Below are positions 1 to 7,616 of a DNA stretch of 24,396 bases, one piece after another. Both the position numbers and the translations under genes were made by a program. Source of the stretch: NAT127 sp041655035 (lineage in GTDB: Bacteria > Pseudomonadota > Gammaproteobacteria > Pseudomonadales > Porticoccaceae); assembly GCA_041655035.1 (NCBI GenBank), contig JBAZCN010000040.1:1-24396 (forward strand), given 5' to 3'. The notes beneath the pieces were generated by a model. It did not search any database. It saw only the letters and a list, made by a program, of their open reading frames with translations, and was not told where the DNA came from. Position 1 is the stretch's first letter. The number at the start of each line of letters is the position of its first letter.

Positions 1-300
1 CAGGGCATCGTCGCCACCGACCAGGGCATTTTCTACAAGATGCAGCAGATGGCTCCGGACAAGGAGTTGATCATTGCCCCCACCGCCGGCAACGGAGCGA
101 CCTGCCGCAGCTGCGCCAACTGTCCGTGGATGGCGATGAATCATCTCGAAAACATGATGCAAAGCCTGCAGTTCGGCGACAACGAAATCCACGTCGATCC
201 CGAGACTGGCCGCCAGGCCATGGTGTCGCTGCAGCGGATGCTGGATTTCCGTGAGCAGCAACTCGCGGCCAGCGCCCCGGCGACCGTGGCGGGGGCTTGA
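1..300 (+). CDS. nadA: Quinolinate synthase A, C-terminal part (5' end outside window)
   Basis: This is the last 99 residues of quinolinate synthase, the [4Fe-4S] enzyme that condenses iminoaspartate with dihydroxyacetone phosphate to give quinolinate in NAD biosynthesis. The frame is open from base 1 and ends at TGA 298-300. The diagnostic segment is APTAGNGATCRSCANCPWMA, with the CxxCxxC group of the family's C-terminal region; the last Cys of that group is a cluster ligand in E. coli NadA. It is followed by the conserved N-H-L-E-N helix and the stretch NEIHVDPETG. The protein ends shortly after, as expected for the family, so the 3' end is intact. No gene follows in the same operon for 420 bases. 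The identification is firm; only the start is missing. Confidence 0.96.
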   Translation, partial: QGIVATDQGIFYKMQQMAPDKELIIAPTAGNGATCRSCANCPWMAMNHLENMMQSLQFGDNEIHVDPETGRQAMVSLQRMLDFREQQLAASAPATVAGA

Positions 301-722
301 TCGGGCCCGAGTCGAGGTCTGGCGAAACCGGGGCGCAGCGCGAGCGCGGTGTCCGCGCCGATTCTGCTTGACCAATCGCCGGGCACACCCCTCGGTTCGC
401 GGAGAGTGTCGGCATCCCCGATCAGCTCCACCCGGTTGTCACTGGCTGTGGTAGCGGACGCGCTGGTGTTCGGCCAAACGCCGGGTCGCTGGACCCTGAT
501 CGGCGCCGCCACTATCTTCTCTCCCATACTTACGTCGCCCCTGAGGCGGGTCGTGGCACGCAAGGCTGAAAGCGCCGGGAAAGCCGTGTCACCGATACTG
601 CACTGTAATGTTTGCGCCCCGCACGACGACATTCGTTGGGTATCCGTGGCGTTAGCATCCCCTTCCGGACTCTCGTGCAATCCGGCAGCCGGTGGGATCC
701 TGGAAGCAAGGAGTTGTCGACG
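301..722. other. Intergenic region between nadA and the two-component system
   Basis: These 422 bases hold no intact gene that I can support. The open frames that cross it on both strands lack good ribosome binding sites. One plus-strand frame (about 412-570) resembles the C-terminus of a DMT/EamA permease and is listed separately as a remnant. A weak -10-like TGTAAT at 604-609 could serve the response regulator, but no convincing -35 lies at the right distance. Confidence 0.6.
412..570 (+). pseudogene. Remnant of an EamA/DMT-family permease C-terminus
   Basis: In the frame that starts at 349, translation of this stretch reads through ALVFGQTPGRWTLIGAATIF. That resembles the last two helices of EamA/DMT permeases, which typically have L-V-F-G-[EQ]-x-P-x-x-W-T-x-x-G-A-A-x-I. 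Nothing upstream in this frame resembles the rest of a ten-helix permease, and no good start or ribosome binding site exists, so I read it as a decayed leftover rather than a gene. The match is by eye over about 30 residues only and could be chance in GC-rich DNA. Confidence 0.45.
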
Positions 723-1394
723 ATGCGAATCCTCGTTGCCGAAGACGATAGCGATATCGCCGCCGGCGTATGTGCATCCCTGCAGCGTCAGGGGCACGCG
801 GTCGATCACGTCAGCGACGGCGCGCAGGCCGATTCCGCGCTGACGTCCACCAGCTACGACATGCTGATCCTGGACCTGGGATTGCCGTCCCTGGAAGGAA
901 CCGCCGTCCTGCAACGCCTGCGCCAGCGCGGCGACAGCCTGCCCGTGCTGGTGGTCACCGCGCGCGACGGCCTGCAGGAACGGGTGCGGACGCTGGACCT
1001 CGGTGCCGACGACTACTTGATAAAACCCTTCGCAGTGGACGAACTCGAAGCGCGGGTGCGCGCCCAGCTGCGCCGGGTCACCAGCAACGGCAAGCCCGAG
1101 CTGCGCATCGGCCGCCTGCGCCTGGATCTGCCCGGCCACCGGGTGTGGGTGAACGAGCAGGCGCTGGAGCTTACCGCACGCGAATTCGGGCTGCTCTCCG
1201 CACTGGCCACCCGCCACAATCGCATAACCTCACGGGCGCAGCTGGTCGAGGCATTGTGCAACTGGGACGAAGAGCTGACCGACAACGGCCTGGACATCGC
1301 CGTCCACCGCCTGCGCCGCAAGCTCCGCCCCGGCGGCATGGGCATACGCACCGTGCGCGGACTCGGCTACATGCTCGAGGAAAGCGGCGAATGA
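723..1394 (+). CDS. OmpR/PhoB-family response regulator (QseB/TctD/PmrA-like)
   Basis: This is a DNA-binding response regulator of 223 residues. The receiver domain (about 1-115) shows the acidic pocket E7-D8-D9, phosphoacceptor D51 in LILDLGLP, T79 and K101 in DDYLIKPF. The C-terminal winged helix (about 125-220) has the typical LTAREFGLL, a DNA-recognition region around DNGLDIAVHRLRRKL, and the wing ending in IRTVRGLGYML. I chose ATG 723 because AAGGAG lies 8 bases upstream and the protein then begins MRILVAEDD, as in its relatives. A longer open frame reaches upstream to 612 but adds non-conserved residues. Its stop overlaps the kinase start (ATGA), so the two are translationally coupled. 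It faces the hydrolase/aminotransferase operon downstream, which makes control of that locus plausible but unproven. Confidence 0.95.
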   Translation: MRILVAEDDSDIAAGVCASLQRQGHAVDHVSDGAQADSALTSTSYDMLILDLGLPSLEGTAVLQRLRQRGDSLPVLVVTARDGLQERVRTLDLGADDYLIKPFAVDELEARVRAQLRRVTSNGKPELRIGRLRLDLPGHRVWVNEQALELTAREFGLLSALATRHNRITSRAQLVEALCNWDEELTDNGLDIAVHRLRRKLRPGGMGIRTVRGLGYMLEESGE

Positions 1395-2770
1395 CCACGC
1401 GCCGGCCCAGCCTGCGCCGGCGGCTGCTGGCATTCCTGGCCTTGCCGATGCTGGCGCTGCTGTTGCTCAATGCCGTCATCACCTATCGGATCGCGCTGGC
1501 CTACTCCAACCACCTCCACGACCGCAACCTCGCCGATGACACGTTGTCCTTCGCCCGCATGCTGGAGACCATGACGGTCAGCGACGAGCTGTCTCCGCAA
1601 GTGCGCTTTCTGCTCGAATACGAGCCAGGCGGCCACGGCTATTTCAATGTCGACAGCCTCAAGCACGGCACATTGAGCAGCAATGCCGATTTCAGCGGGC
1701 TGCCGCAGGCCCAGAACTGCGACAGCACGCGGCCCAAACTGTACAGCGGCGAGCTCGATGGGGAGAGGGTGCGGTTGGCGACGCTCTGCATCCAGAGCAG
1801 CGGTGATCCGGAGGACCACCTTGCCGTCACCGTCGCTGAAACTTTCACCGACCGCCGTCACCGCGCTCAGGAAATCCTGATCATCACCATCCCCATGATG
1901 ACCTTGCTGATTCTCTGCGTCAGCGCGCTGGTCTGGTTCGGGGTGAACCACGGCCTGAAGATCCTGCGTCCGCTCACCCTCCGCCTGGCCGAGCGCAATC
2001 GGGGCCTGGCGCCGATTTCCAGCCCGGACGTGCCGCTGGAGATCCTGCCCCTGATCGAAACCATCGACGGACTGTTTGGCCGCCTTGCCGAGATGATCGC
2101 CCTGCAGGACCGGTTCGTGGCCGATGCCGCTCACCAATTGCGGACGCCCCTGGCGGGAATCAGCCTGCATGTGGACCGCGCTTTGAGCGCCACCGACGAC
2201 AGGACTCGGGCCGCTGCACTGGAGCATGTGCGCCGCCTCAACCAGCGCACGGCTCGCGTCTCGGGTCAGCTGCTGGCGCTGACCCGCGCCCAGTCGTCGC
2301 CGGCGATCATGGAACCGTTGCTGGTGTCGGGGCTCGTGCCCGAATGGGTTGCCGCGCGCGTACCCGAGGCAATCCGTGCGGATGTCGACCTGGGCTACCA
2401 GCCGCCGGAACAGCCGCTTTCGGTGCTCGGCTACGCCCCGGCGTTGCAGGAGGCTGTGGACAACCTGATCGACAACGCTCTGAACTACGCCGGCAAGGGC
2501 GCCACGGTCACGGTCGGCCTGTTGGCGCTGGATGAGGACTGGATCGAACTCTATGTGGAGGACGATGGTCCAGGAGTGGACGCGGCGGTGATGGCCCGCC
2601 TGGGCGAGCGCTTTTTCCGGGTGCCGGGCACACAGGAAAGCGGCACTGGCCTGGGTTTGGCCATCGCGCATGAGGCGATGGAGCATTTCAGTGGCCGGAT
2701 CCTCTATCAATCTGTCGTGCCGCACGGGCTCAAGGTGGCGATACGGTTGCCGCGGCTGAAGCCCATCTGA
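1391..2770 (+). CDS. Membrane sensor histidine kinase (TctE/QseC-like)
   Basis: This inner-membrane sensor kinase of 459 residues is the partner of the regulator it overlaps. It has a first membrane helix at about 12-33, a periplasmic sensor region of about 130 residues resembling the 2CSK_N domain of TctE-type kinases, and a second helix at about 163-185. A HAMP-like linker follows, then the dimerisation helix with phosphoacceptor H248 in AAHQLRTPLAG. The ATP-binding domain shows the N box DNLIDNALNYAG, the G1 box DDGPGVD and the G2 box GTGLGLAIAHEAM. All catalytic motifs look intact. The start ATG lies inside the regulator's stop. The periplasmic region contains two cysteines (in AQNCDS and TLCIQS) that could pair. 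The signal is unknown; TctE relatives sense carboxylates and QseC/PmrB relatives sense metals, cations or peptides. Confidence 0.95.
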   Translation: MTTRRPSLRRRLLAFLALPMLALLLLNAVITYRIALAYSNHLHDRNLADDTLSFARMLETMTVSDELSPQVRFLLEYEPGGHGYFNVDSLKHGTLSSNADFSGLPQAQNCDSTRPKLYSGELDGERVRLATLCIQSSGDPEDHLAVTVAETFTDRRHRAQEILIITIPMMTLLILCVSALVWFGVNHGLKILRPLTLRLAERNRGLAPISSPDVPLEILPLIETIDGLFGRLAEMIALQDRFVADAAHQLRTPLAGISLHVDRALSATDDRTRAAALEHVRRLNQRTARVSGQLLALTRAQSSPAIMEPLLVSGLVPEWVAARVPEAIRADVDLGYQPPEQPLSVLGYAPALQEAVDNLIDNALNYAGKGATVTVGLLALDEDWIELYVEDDGPGVDAAVMARLGERFFRVPGTQESGTGLGLAIAHEAMEHFSGRILYQSVVPHGLKVAIRLPRLKPI

Positions 2771-2852
2771 CCCATCCCCACTGGTGAAAGGCTGGCGAAA
2801 AGGGCGGCTGCGATCCTTCCGTCCATCCTGCTGAAAGGTGAATGACGCAACA

Positions 2853-3686
2853 ATGCTTGGATCCCATGAATTCTTTTTCGAAGGCGGCCGCAACGGCGTG
2901 CTGCTGATCCACGGGTTGACTGGCACCCCGATGGAAATGCGCCTGCTGGGCAGGGGGCTGGCCAGTGCCGGGTTCACCGTGCATGGCGTGCAGTTGCCGG
3001 GGCACTGCGGCAGCGCCGAGGACTTGATCGCCTCCCGTTGGCAGGACTGGTACGCCGGCGTCGAACGCGCGGCCGGGGCGTTGCGCAGTCGGGTCGACAA
3101 CCTGTTCGTTGGCGGCCTGTCGATGGGGGCGGTATTGGCGCTGGCGCTGGCCGCCGAGCAACCGGACCGGGTTGCCGGTGTCGGCGTGTACGGCGCCACG
3201 TTCCGCTATGACGGCTGGAACATTCCGGTGGTGGCGCGGCTGTCGTTTCTGTTGCCGCTGTTCAAGCGGCTGGGTATCGGCCGCAACCGCATGTTCATGG
3301 AGGAACCGCCCTACGGCCTGCGCGACGAGCACATCCGCGCCCGGGTCAGTGCCTCGATGCTGGCCGGCGACAGTGCCACTGCCGGCCTGCCCGGCAATCC
3401 ATGGCCGGCGCTGGCAGAGATGTACCGGCTTTCGGCCTGGGCGAAGCCGCGCCTGCCCAAGGTCACCGCCCCCTGCCTGATCGCCCATGCCCGCGACGAC
3501 GACATCGCCAGTCTGGCCAATGCGCAACTGGTCGCCGACCGGGTCAGCGGGCCGAGTGAGATGCTGATCCTGGACAACAGCTACCACATGATCACCATTG
3601 ACCGCGAACGGCGTCTGCTGATCGAGCGCAGCGCGCGCTTCTTCAATGCCATCGCCCAAGGCCGTCCGGTGGCCACGGCTGCCTGA
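2853..3686 (+). CDS. Alpha/beta hydrolase, carboxylesterase (Est30)-like
   Basis: A serine hydrolase of 277 residues and first gene of the plus-strand arm. The oxyanion loop HGLTGTP (20-26) and the nucleophile elbow GLSMG (S90) are clear. The acid lies in HARDDDIAS and the catalytic His in NSYHMIT near the C-terminus, the arrangement of monoglyceride lipase/Est30 carboxylesterases. No signal peptide or membrane helix is seen, so it should be cytoplasmic. GTG 2838 opens the frame 15 bases earlier, but AAAGGTGA sits about 11 bases before ATG 2853, so I prefer the ATG. One base separates its stop from the next start, so it is co-transcribed with the small transporter pair. A role in cleaving or transferring an acyl ester in the pathway of this locus is inference. 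Confidence 0.9.
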   Translation: MLGSHEFFFEGGRNGVLLIHGLTGTPMEMRLLGRGLASAGFTVHGVQLPGHCGSAEDLIASRWQDWYAGVERAAGALRSRVDNLFVGGLSMGAVLALALAAEQPDRVAGVGVYGATFRYDGWNIPVVARLSFLLPLFKRLGIGRNRMFMEEPPYGLRDEHIRARVSASMLAGDSATAGLPGNPWPALAEMYRLSAWAKPRLPKVTAPCLIAHARDDDIASLANAQLVADRVSGPSEMLILDNSYHMITIDRERRLLIERSARFFNAIAQGRPVATAA

Positions 3687-3687
3687 T

Positions 3688-4047
3688 ATGTCGCCACTGG
3701 TCATTGTGCTGTGGTTGCTCAACGTGCTGCTGGATACCGGCGGCCAGCTCGCGTTCAAGGCCGCCGCTGCCGACCCGGACGCCGGCGAAGGCATGGCCCG
3801 CTGGAAGCACATGCTCGCCCGCCCGTGGCTGGGGCTGGGTATCGCCTGCTATATCGCGGAATTCGTGGTCTGGATCGCTTTCCTCTCGCTGGTGCCGCTG
3901 TCGCGCGGGGTGCTGCTGGGGTCGATCAATATCGTCGCGCTGATGATTGCCGGCCGCATCCTGTTCAAGGAACGCCTGACCCGCCTGCGGGTGGTCGGCA
4001 TGTTGCTGGTCAGCCTGGGAGTGGCTGTGGTGGGGGCCGCCGGATGA
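3688..4047 (+). CDS. Small DMT/SMR-like membrane protein, first of a pair
   Basis: A 119-residue hydrophobic protein with about four membrane helices, half the size of a classical EamA permease. Helix 1 carries DTGGQLAFKAAA, the Q-x-x-x-K type signature of small multidrug-resistance and ArnE/ArnF-like proteins. Near the end it has ILFKERLTRLRVVGMLLVSLGV, the usual end of one EamA repeat. The ATG lies one base after the hydrolase stop; an upstream extension of the frame to 3646 would run inside the hydrolase gene and is rejected. Its TGA overlaps the ATG of the next, similar protein. Two unequal four-helix proteins encoded back to back suggest an obligate heterodimer, as in ArnE/ArnF or EbrA/EbrB. 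The substrate is unknown. Confidence 0.88.
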   Translation: MSPLVIVLWLLNVLLDTGGQLAFKAAAADPDAGEGMARWKHMLARPWLGLGIACYIAEFVVWIAFLSLVPLSRGVLLGSINIVALMIAGRILFKERLTRLRVVGMLLVSLGVAVVGAAG

Positions 4048-4451
4048 AGCGCCTGTATCTGGTGGGTTTTCCGCTGCTGATGGCCTTCGATACCCTGGCC
4101 CAGCTCTGCTTCAAGCTCGCTGGCGATGGTGCGTTACCGGTCGAGGCCAGCCTTGCCTGGTTGCTGCGCGTGCTTTCCCAGCCCTGGGTGTATGGGGCGA
4201 TCTTCGGTTACATCGGCGCCTTCTTCACCTGGATGAGCCTGCTCCGGCAAGCGCCGATCGGACCAGCCTTCGCCGCCTCGCATCTGGAGGTGGTCAGTGT
4301 ATTGCTGCTCTCGGCGTTGCTGTTGCACGAACCGGTCGGCCCGGTCCACCTGCTGGGGGCCGCGCTGATCGTGGCCGGTATCCTGTGCCTGGGGATCGCC
4401 GAATCCGCCGATCCGCACGCACCGCCCGGCAATGGCGGCGCGCACGGATGA
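4044..4451 (+). CDS. Small DMT/SMR-like membrane protein, second of a pair
   Basis: A 135-residue protein with about four membrane helices and a short polar, Gly/Pro/His-containing tail (SADPHAPPGNGGAHG). Helix 1 carries DTLAQLCFKLAG, equivalent to DTGGQLAFKAAA of its neighbour. Helix 4 begins after LLLHEPVGPVHLLGAALI, a typical EamA end. The two proteins are related but clearly different, consistent with a heterodimer. The start overlaps the previous stop (ATGA) and its own stop overlaps the start of the aminotransferase gene, so three genes are translationally chained. An insertion of the pair into one transport unit for a lipid or lipid-linked product of this locus is inference. Confidence 0.88.
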   Translation: MKRLYLVGFPLLMAFDTLAQLCFKLAGDGALPVEASLAWLLRVLSQPWVYGAIFGYIGAFFTWMSLLRQAPIGPAFAASHLEVVSVLLLSALLLHEPVGPVHLLGAALIVAGILCLGIAESADPHAPPGNGGAHG

Positions 4452-5668
4452 TCCGGCGTTTCCCAGGCGAACTGCCGCCGAGCGCAGGGCTGCCGCTGCA
4501 GTGGCGGGACTTTCTGCCGGGAGGTCAGCCGCTGGGCGAGGCGCTGGCGCAGCTGTTCGGCACGCCGGTCATGCAGCTCGAATGTTCGGGCACTTCCGCT
4601 CTGCGAATCGCCCTGATGACGCTTCAACAGCAGCAGCCGCAACGCCGCGCGGTCATCGTGCCGGCGTACACATGCCCGTTGGTCGCCATTGCCGTGCACA
4701 GCCTCGGTCTGGAACTGCGCCTGTGCGACCTGCGCGCCGGGCATTTCGACCTCGATCCGGACGCGCTGGCGGCGCTCTGCGATGCGCGCACGCTGGCCGT
4801 GGTGCCCACCCACCTCGGCGGCCGCGTCGCCGACGTGGCAAGCGCCCGCACCATCGCCTCCCGCCACGGCGCCTTCGTCATCGAGGACGCCGCTCAGGCG
4901 CTCGGCGCCTTCAGCCAGCAGCAGAGCGTGGGCCTCTATGGCGATATCGGCATCTTCAGCCTGGCTGCCGGCAAGGGCCTGAGCCTGTTCGAAGGCGGCT
5001 TGGTGGTGGCCCGCGACCCGGAACTGCGCGAAGCGTTGAAGCGTACCTCGCGGCGGGAAATCCCGCCCGGCCGCGGCTGGGAGCTGCGCCGCTGCGTGGA
5101 ACTGCTCGCCCTCGCGATATGCTATCGCCCCCACCTGCTGCGCGCCGCCTATGGCCGACCATTGCGGCAGGCGCTGGCCGCCGGCGAACCCGAACAGGCC
5201 GTCGGCGATGTCTTTCCTCTACATATTCCCCAGCACCGGGTAAGCCGCTGGCGCCAGAATGTGGGCTGGCACGCCGCCGCCCGCTTGCCGTCCTTCCTGG
5301 AGCAGGGGCGGCAGCGCGCCCGCTACTGGAAATCACGGCTGCAACAGTTGCCGGGCCTGCGGGTGCTCGACGACTTGCCGGGCGACGAGGGCGTCTGGCC
5401 GGTGCTGATGCTGCGGCTGCCGACCGCCAGCCGGCGCGACGCGGCGCTGCGACAGCTCTGGGCAAGCGGCTTGGGCGTCAGCCGGATGTTCATCCATGCG
5501 TTGCCCGACTACGCCTACCTGCGCGGCCTGGTGCCAGCCCCGGATGTGCCCAATGCCCGCGACTTCGCCGCGCGGACTCTGACTCTGGGCAACAGCCCGT
5601 GGCTGGACGAGGCCCGCTTCGAAACCATCATCGGGCAGCTCGAATCCGTCCTGCGAGGGGGCGGCTAA
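4448..5668 (+). CDS. DegT/DnrJ/EryC1/StrS-family PLP aminotransferase
   Basis: A 406-residue fold-type I PLP enzyme of the sugar-aminotransferase family. The cofactor region shows CSGTSAL (46-52), VPAYTCP (71-77), the ring-contacting Asp in VIEDAAQALGA (D147) and the Schiff-base lysine K176 in FSLAAGKGLS. Family members aminate keto sugars (ArnB, WecE, DesV), but this one diverges from the standard sugar-nucleotide enzymes after the lysine, with a helical insert around 205-260, so the substrate need not be a sugar nucleotide. Unlike most members the motif around K176 lacks the usual His-K. The start overlaps the transporter stop (ATGA). Its TAA shares bases with the TAG of the convergent hydroxylase gene. 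It is the last gene of the plus arm. Confidence 0.9.
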   Translation: MIRRFPGELPPSAGLPLQWRDFLPGGQPLGEALAQLFGTPVMQLECSGTSALRIALMTLQQQQPQRRAVIVPAYTCPLVAIAVHSLGLELRLCDLRAGHFDLDPDALAALCDARTLAVVPTHLGGRVADVASARTIASRHGAFVIEDAAQALGAFSQQQSVGLYGDIGIFSLAAGKGLSLFEGGLVVARDPELREALKRTSRREIPPGRGWELRRCVELLALAICYRPHLLRAAYGRPLRQALAAGEPEQAVGDVFPLHIPQHRVSRWRQNVGWHAAARLPSFLEQGRQRARYWKSRLQQLPGLRVLDDLPGDEGVWPVLMLRLPTASRRDAALRQLWASGLGVSRMFIHALPDYAYLRGLVPAPDVPNARDFAARTLTLGNSPWLDEARFETIIGQLESVLRGGG

Positions 5669-6726
5669 TCCTCCGTCGGCGGCGGTGGGTGCGCGCCTCT
5701 CGCCACCGCGGCCGGCGCTCCCGCCGCTGACGGCGACTGATGCTGCACCGGTATTGGCTCGCAGTTCTCGCTGAAGGCGACTGGGCCCAACTTCCAGCCC
5801 AGTGGATGCCGCACCGCCCCCCAGAAGCGGCGGACCGCGTGCCACTGCATGGCGATCACCCCGCGGCCGTTGTCGGCATCCACCACCGGGTCGGCAACGC
5901 CAGTGGGGCGGACCGGCTCGCCGTACAGGGCGGTACCGAACAGGATGTCCCAGAACGCCAACACCTGGCCGAAATTGCAATCGTGCAGCCCCGGCCTTGC
6001 CGGGTCCACGATCATGTGGTGCAGGCGGTGGAAAGCCGGATCCACCAGCACCCGGCTGCCCCAGCGGCCGAAGCCGAAGCGGACGTTGGTGTGCGAATAG
6101 TTCTGTACCAGTTCGCCGATCAACATCAGCGCTGCGAATTCGTCCACCTCGACGCCGGCCAGCAGGCCCACGCCGGCCAGGATGAACGACTGCAGCATGC
6201 CGTCCAGCCAACTGCCGCGGTCGTTGGACCAGCAGTTGAGCTGGCGCTGGCTGTGATGCAGGCTGTGCAGTGCCCACCACCAGGGAATCGCATGTTGGGC
6301 ACGGTGCATCCAGTAATAGACCAGGTCGTAGAGCAGATAATAGATGACGAACAGGATCCATGGATGGTCCTGGAACCAGGGTACCCAGTGGCGCAGTCCA
6401 TACGCTGCGGAAGCGGTTTCCGCCGTGCCGTCCAACGTGGCCAGCGGCGCCAGCATCAGGTAGCTGAACAGCGGGAACAGCCCCAGCAGCATCAATAGAG
6501 TGTAGGTGCGGTCGATCCGCGTCAGGCGCCGTTCATGCCAGTGCTCGGCCGGCCACAGGCTTTCCAGTGGCCGGAACACACCGGCGATCAGGGCCAGCTG
6601 CAAGGCCGTCAGCAGCAGCGCGACGGCGATGGCGTAGGGATCGTCGTGGCGCCCGAGGTGGTGCAGCGGCGGCGCGACCACATGATCCGCCAGCCACACC
6701 ACCGGCGCCCAGCCGTGCACTGTCAT
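5665..6726 (-). CDS. Sterol desaturase / fatty-acid hydroxylase superfamily membrane enzyme
   Basis: A 353-residue integral membrane di-iron enzyme. Three to four membrane helices precede and flank the histidine clusters HRAQH (141-145), HSLHH (154-158), H212 in HTNVRFG and HRLHH (233-237), in the order and spacing of the family that hydroxylates or desaturates lipid acyl chains, sterols or alkylglycerols. The C-terminal 35 residues are Pro/Ala-rich and not conserved. It is the last gene of the minus arm; its ATG follows the stop of the ureohydrolase-like gene after one base. Family membership is firm, while the substrate cannot be read from sequence. Its presence is the strongest hint that the product of this locus contains or becomes a lipid. 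Confidence 0.93.
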   Translation of the reverse strand: MTVHGWAPVVWLADHVVAPPLHHLGRHDDPYAIAVALLLTALQLALIAGVFRPLESLWPAEHWHERRLTRIDRTYTLLMLLGLFPLFSYLMLAPLATLDGTAETASAAYGLRHWVPWFQDHPWILFVIYYLLYDLVYYWMHRAQHAIPWWWALHSLHHSQRQLNCWSNDRGSWLDGMLQSFILAGVGLLAGVEVDEFAALMLIGELVQNYSHTNVRFGFGRWGSRVLVDPAFHRLHHMIVDPARPGLHDCNFGQVLAFWDILFGTALYGEPVRPTGVADPVVDADNGRGVIAMQWHAVRRFWGAVRHPLGWKLGPVAFSENCEPIPVQHQSPSAAGAPAAVARGAHPPPPTED

Positions 6727-6727
6727 C

Positions 6728-7612
6728 TCAGCGCGACTCCGCCACGGGGACTGCGGCCAATGCCGTCAGCAGTTGCCGGTTCACTTCGCGCTGCTGCACC
6801 TGCCAGTCGTGCAGGGTCGCGCCAGGGATGTCCGGCTGCCCGTCCAGCGCCGACAGCATGCGCTTGAGCCGGCTGTGGTACCGGTACTGGGACACCTCGC
6901 CGGTGATGTCGCTGCCCACCAGCGCGCCGGCATGCAGCCCTTCGATGATGGCCAGCGCATGCTCGAGCTGGAAGCGTCCCTGATCCCAGTTGGTGCGCGC
7001 CACCTCCTCGGCGAACACGTCCTTGTCGATGGACAGGTAGGTGGGCTGCGGCTGCCTGCGCTGCTCTTCGATGAAGGCCTCCACCAGCGCGCCGGGAGTG
7101 GCAAAGCTGCGAAAGCGCCGGCCCATGCCGAGGCGGTGTGCCCAACGCACCGGCACGCCCATGCTCCAATAGGTGAGCCGGCCGGCCAGCAGCGGCAGCC
7201 AACGGTTTTCCCAGACATGCGCGCTGCCGATGTCGTGGGAGGTGATGCCCAGCACATGGACATGGCTGACCTGCGGCAGCGCCGCCGCCCAGCTGATCCA
7301 CGAGCCGCAGTGGATGCCCAACGGATAGCGCATGTTGTCCGGGTGATTGTCGAGCACCACCAGCTGGTACGGGCGCGGGGCGGCGAGCCGCCGGATCAGT
7401 GAATAGCTCAGGTGATGGAAGTCGCCGCTGCCGATCAATAGCGGGCCGTGGCGTGCCGGCAACTGGCGGGCGAGCAGGGCGGAAAAGCGCCGCAGGCTGG
7501 CCCGCGAACAGGCGAAGCGCATTTCCTCCTGCCACTCGTGCAAGGCCAGCACCTGCTCGCCGCCGAGCGGCAGCACCGAACGGTCGATATCCACTACGAC
7601 CGGAGCACGCAT
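6728..7612 (-). CDS. Ureohydrolase (arginase/agmatinase)-superfamily protein
   Basis: A 294-residue protein with all the metal-site landmarks of the arginase fold, though divergent in sequence: GSGDFHH (61-67, matching arginase GGDH), VLDNHPDN with D88, H90 and D92 (matching DAHxD), and SIDKDVF with D196 and D198 (matching SxDxDxxDP). In arginases these six residues bind two Mn ions that hydrolyse a guanidino group to urea. The usual Pro after the second Asp pair and the long substrate loop are changed, so the substrate is likely not arginine itself. I prefer ATG 7612: GGAGG lies 8 bases upstream and the gene then sits 4 bases after the acyltransferase stop. ATG 7630 would overlap that gene. 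It is tightly packed within the minus arm. Confidence 0.82.
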   Translation of the reverse strand: MRAPVVVDIDRSVLPLGGEQVLALHEWQEEMRFACSRASLRRFSALLARQLPARHGPLLIGSGDFHHLSYSLIRRLAAPRPYQLVVLDNHPDNMRYPLGIHCGSWISWAAALPQVSHVHVLGITSHDIGSAHVWENRWLPLLAGRLTYWSMGVPVRWAHRLGMGRRFRSFATPGALVEAFIEEQRRQPQPTYLSIDKDVFAEEVARTNWDQGRFQLEHALAIIEGLHAGALVGSDITGEVSQYRYHSRLKRMLSALDGQPDIPGATLHDWQVQQREVNRQLLTALAAVPVAESR

Positions 7613-7616
7613 CGCC

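Noticed and set aside
612..722. Longer N-terminus for the response regulator
   Set aside because: The added residues are not conserved, and ATG 723 has an ideal ribosome binding site and the family start MRILVAEDD.
770..1390. Upstream extension of the kinase frame into the response regulator
   Set aside because: The extension is Arg/Pro/Ala-rich and out of frame with a clear regulator; ATG 1391 overlapping the regulator stop is the natural start.
1367..3812. Long minus-strand frames across the kinase and hydrolase genes (1367-3199 and 2730-3812)
   Set aside because: Shadows of plus-strand genes with complete catalytic motifs; no ribosome binding sites.
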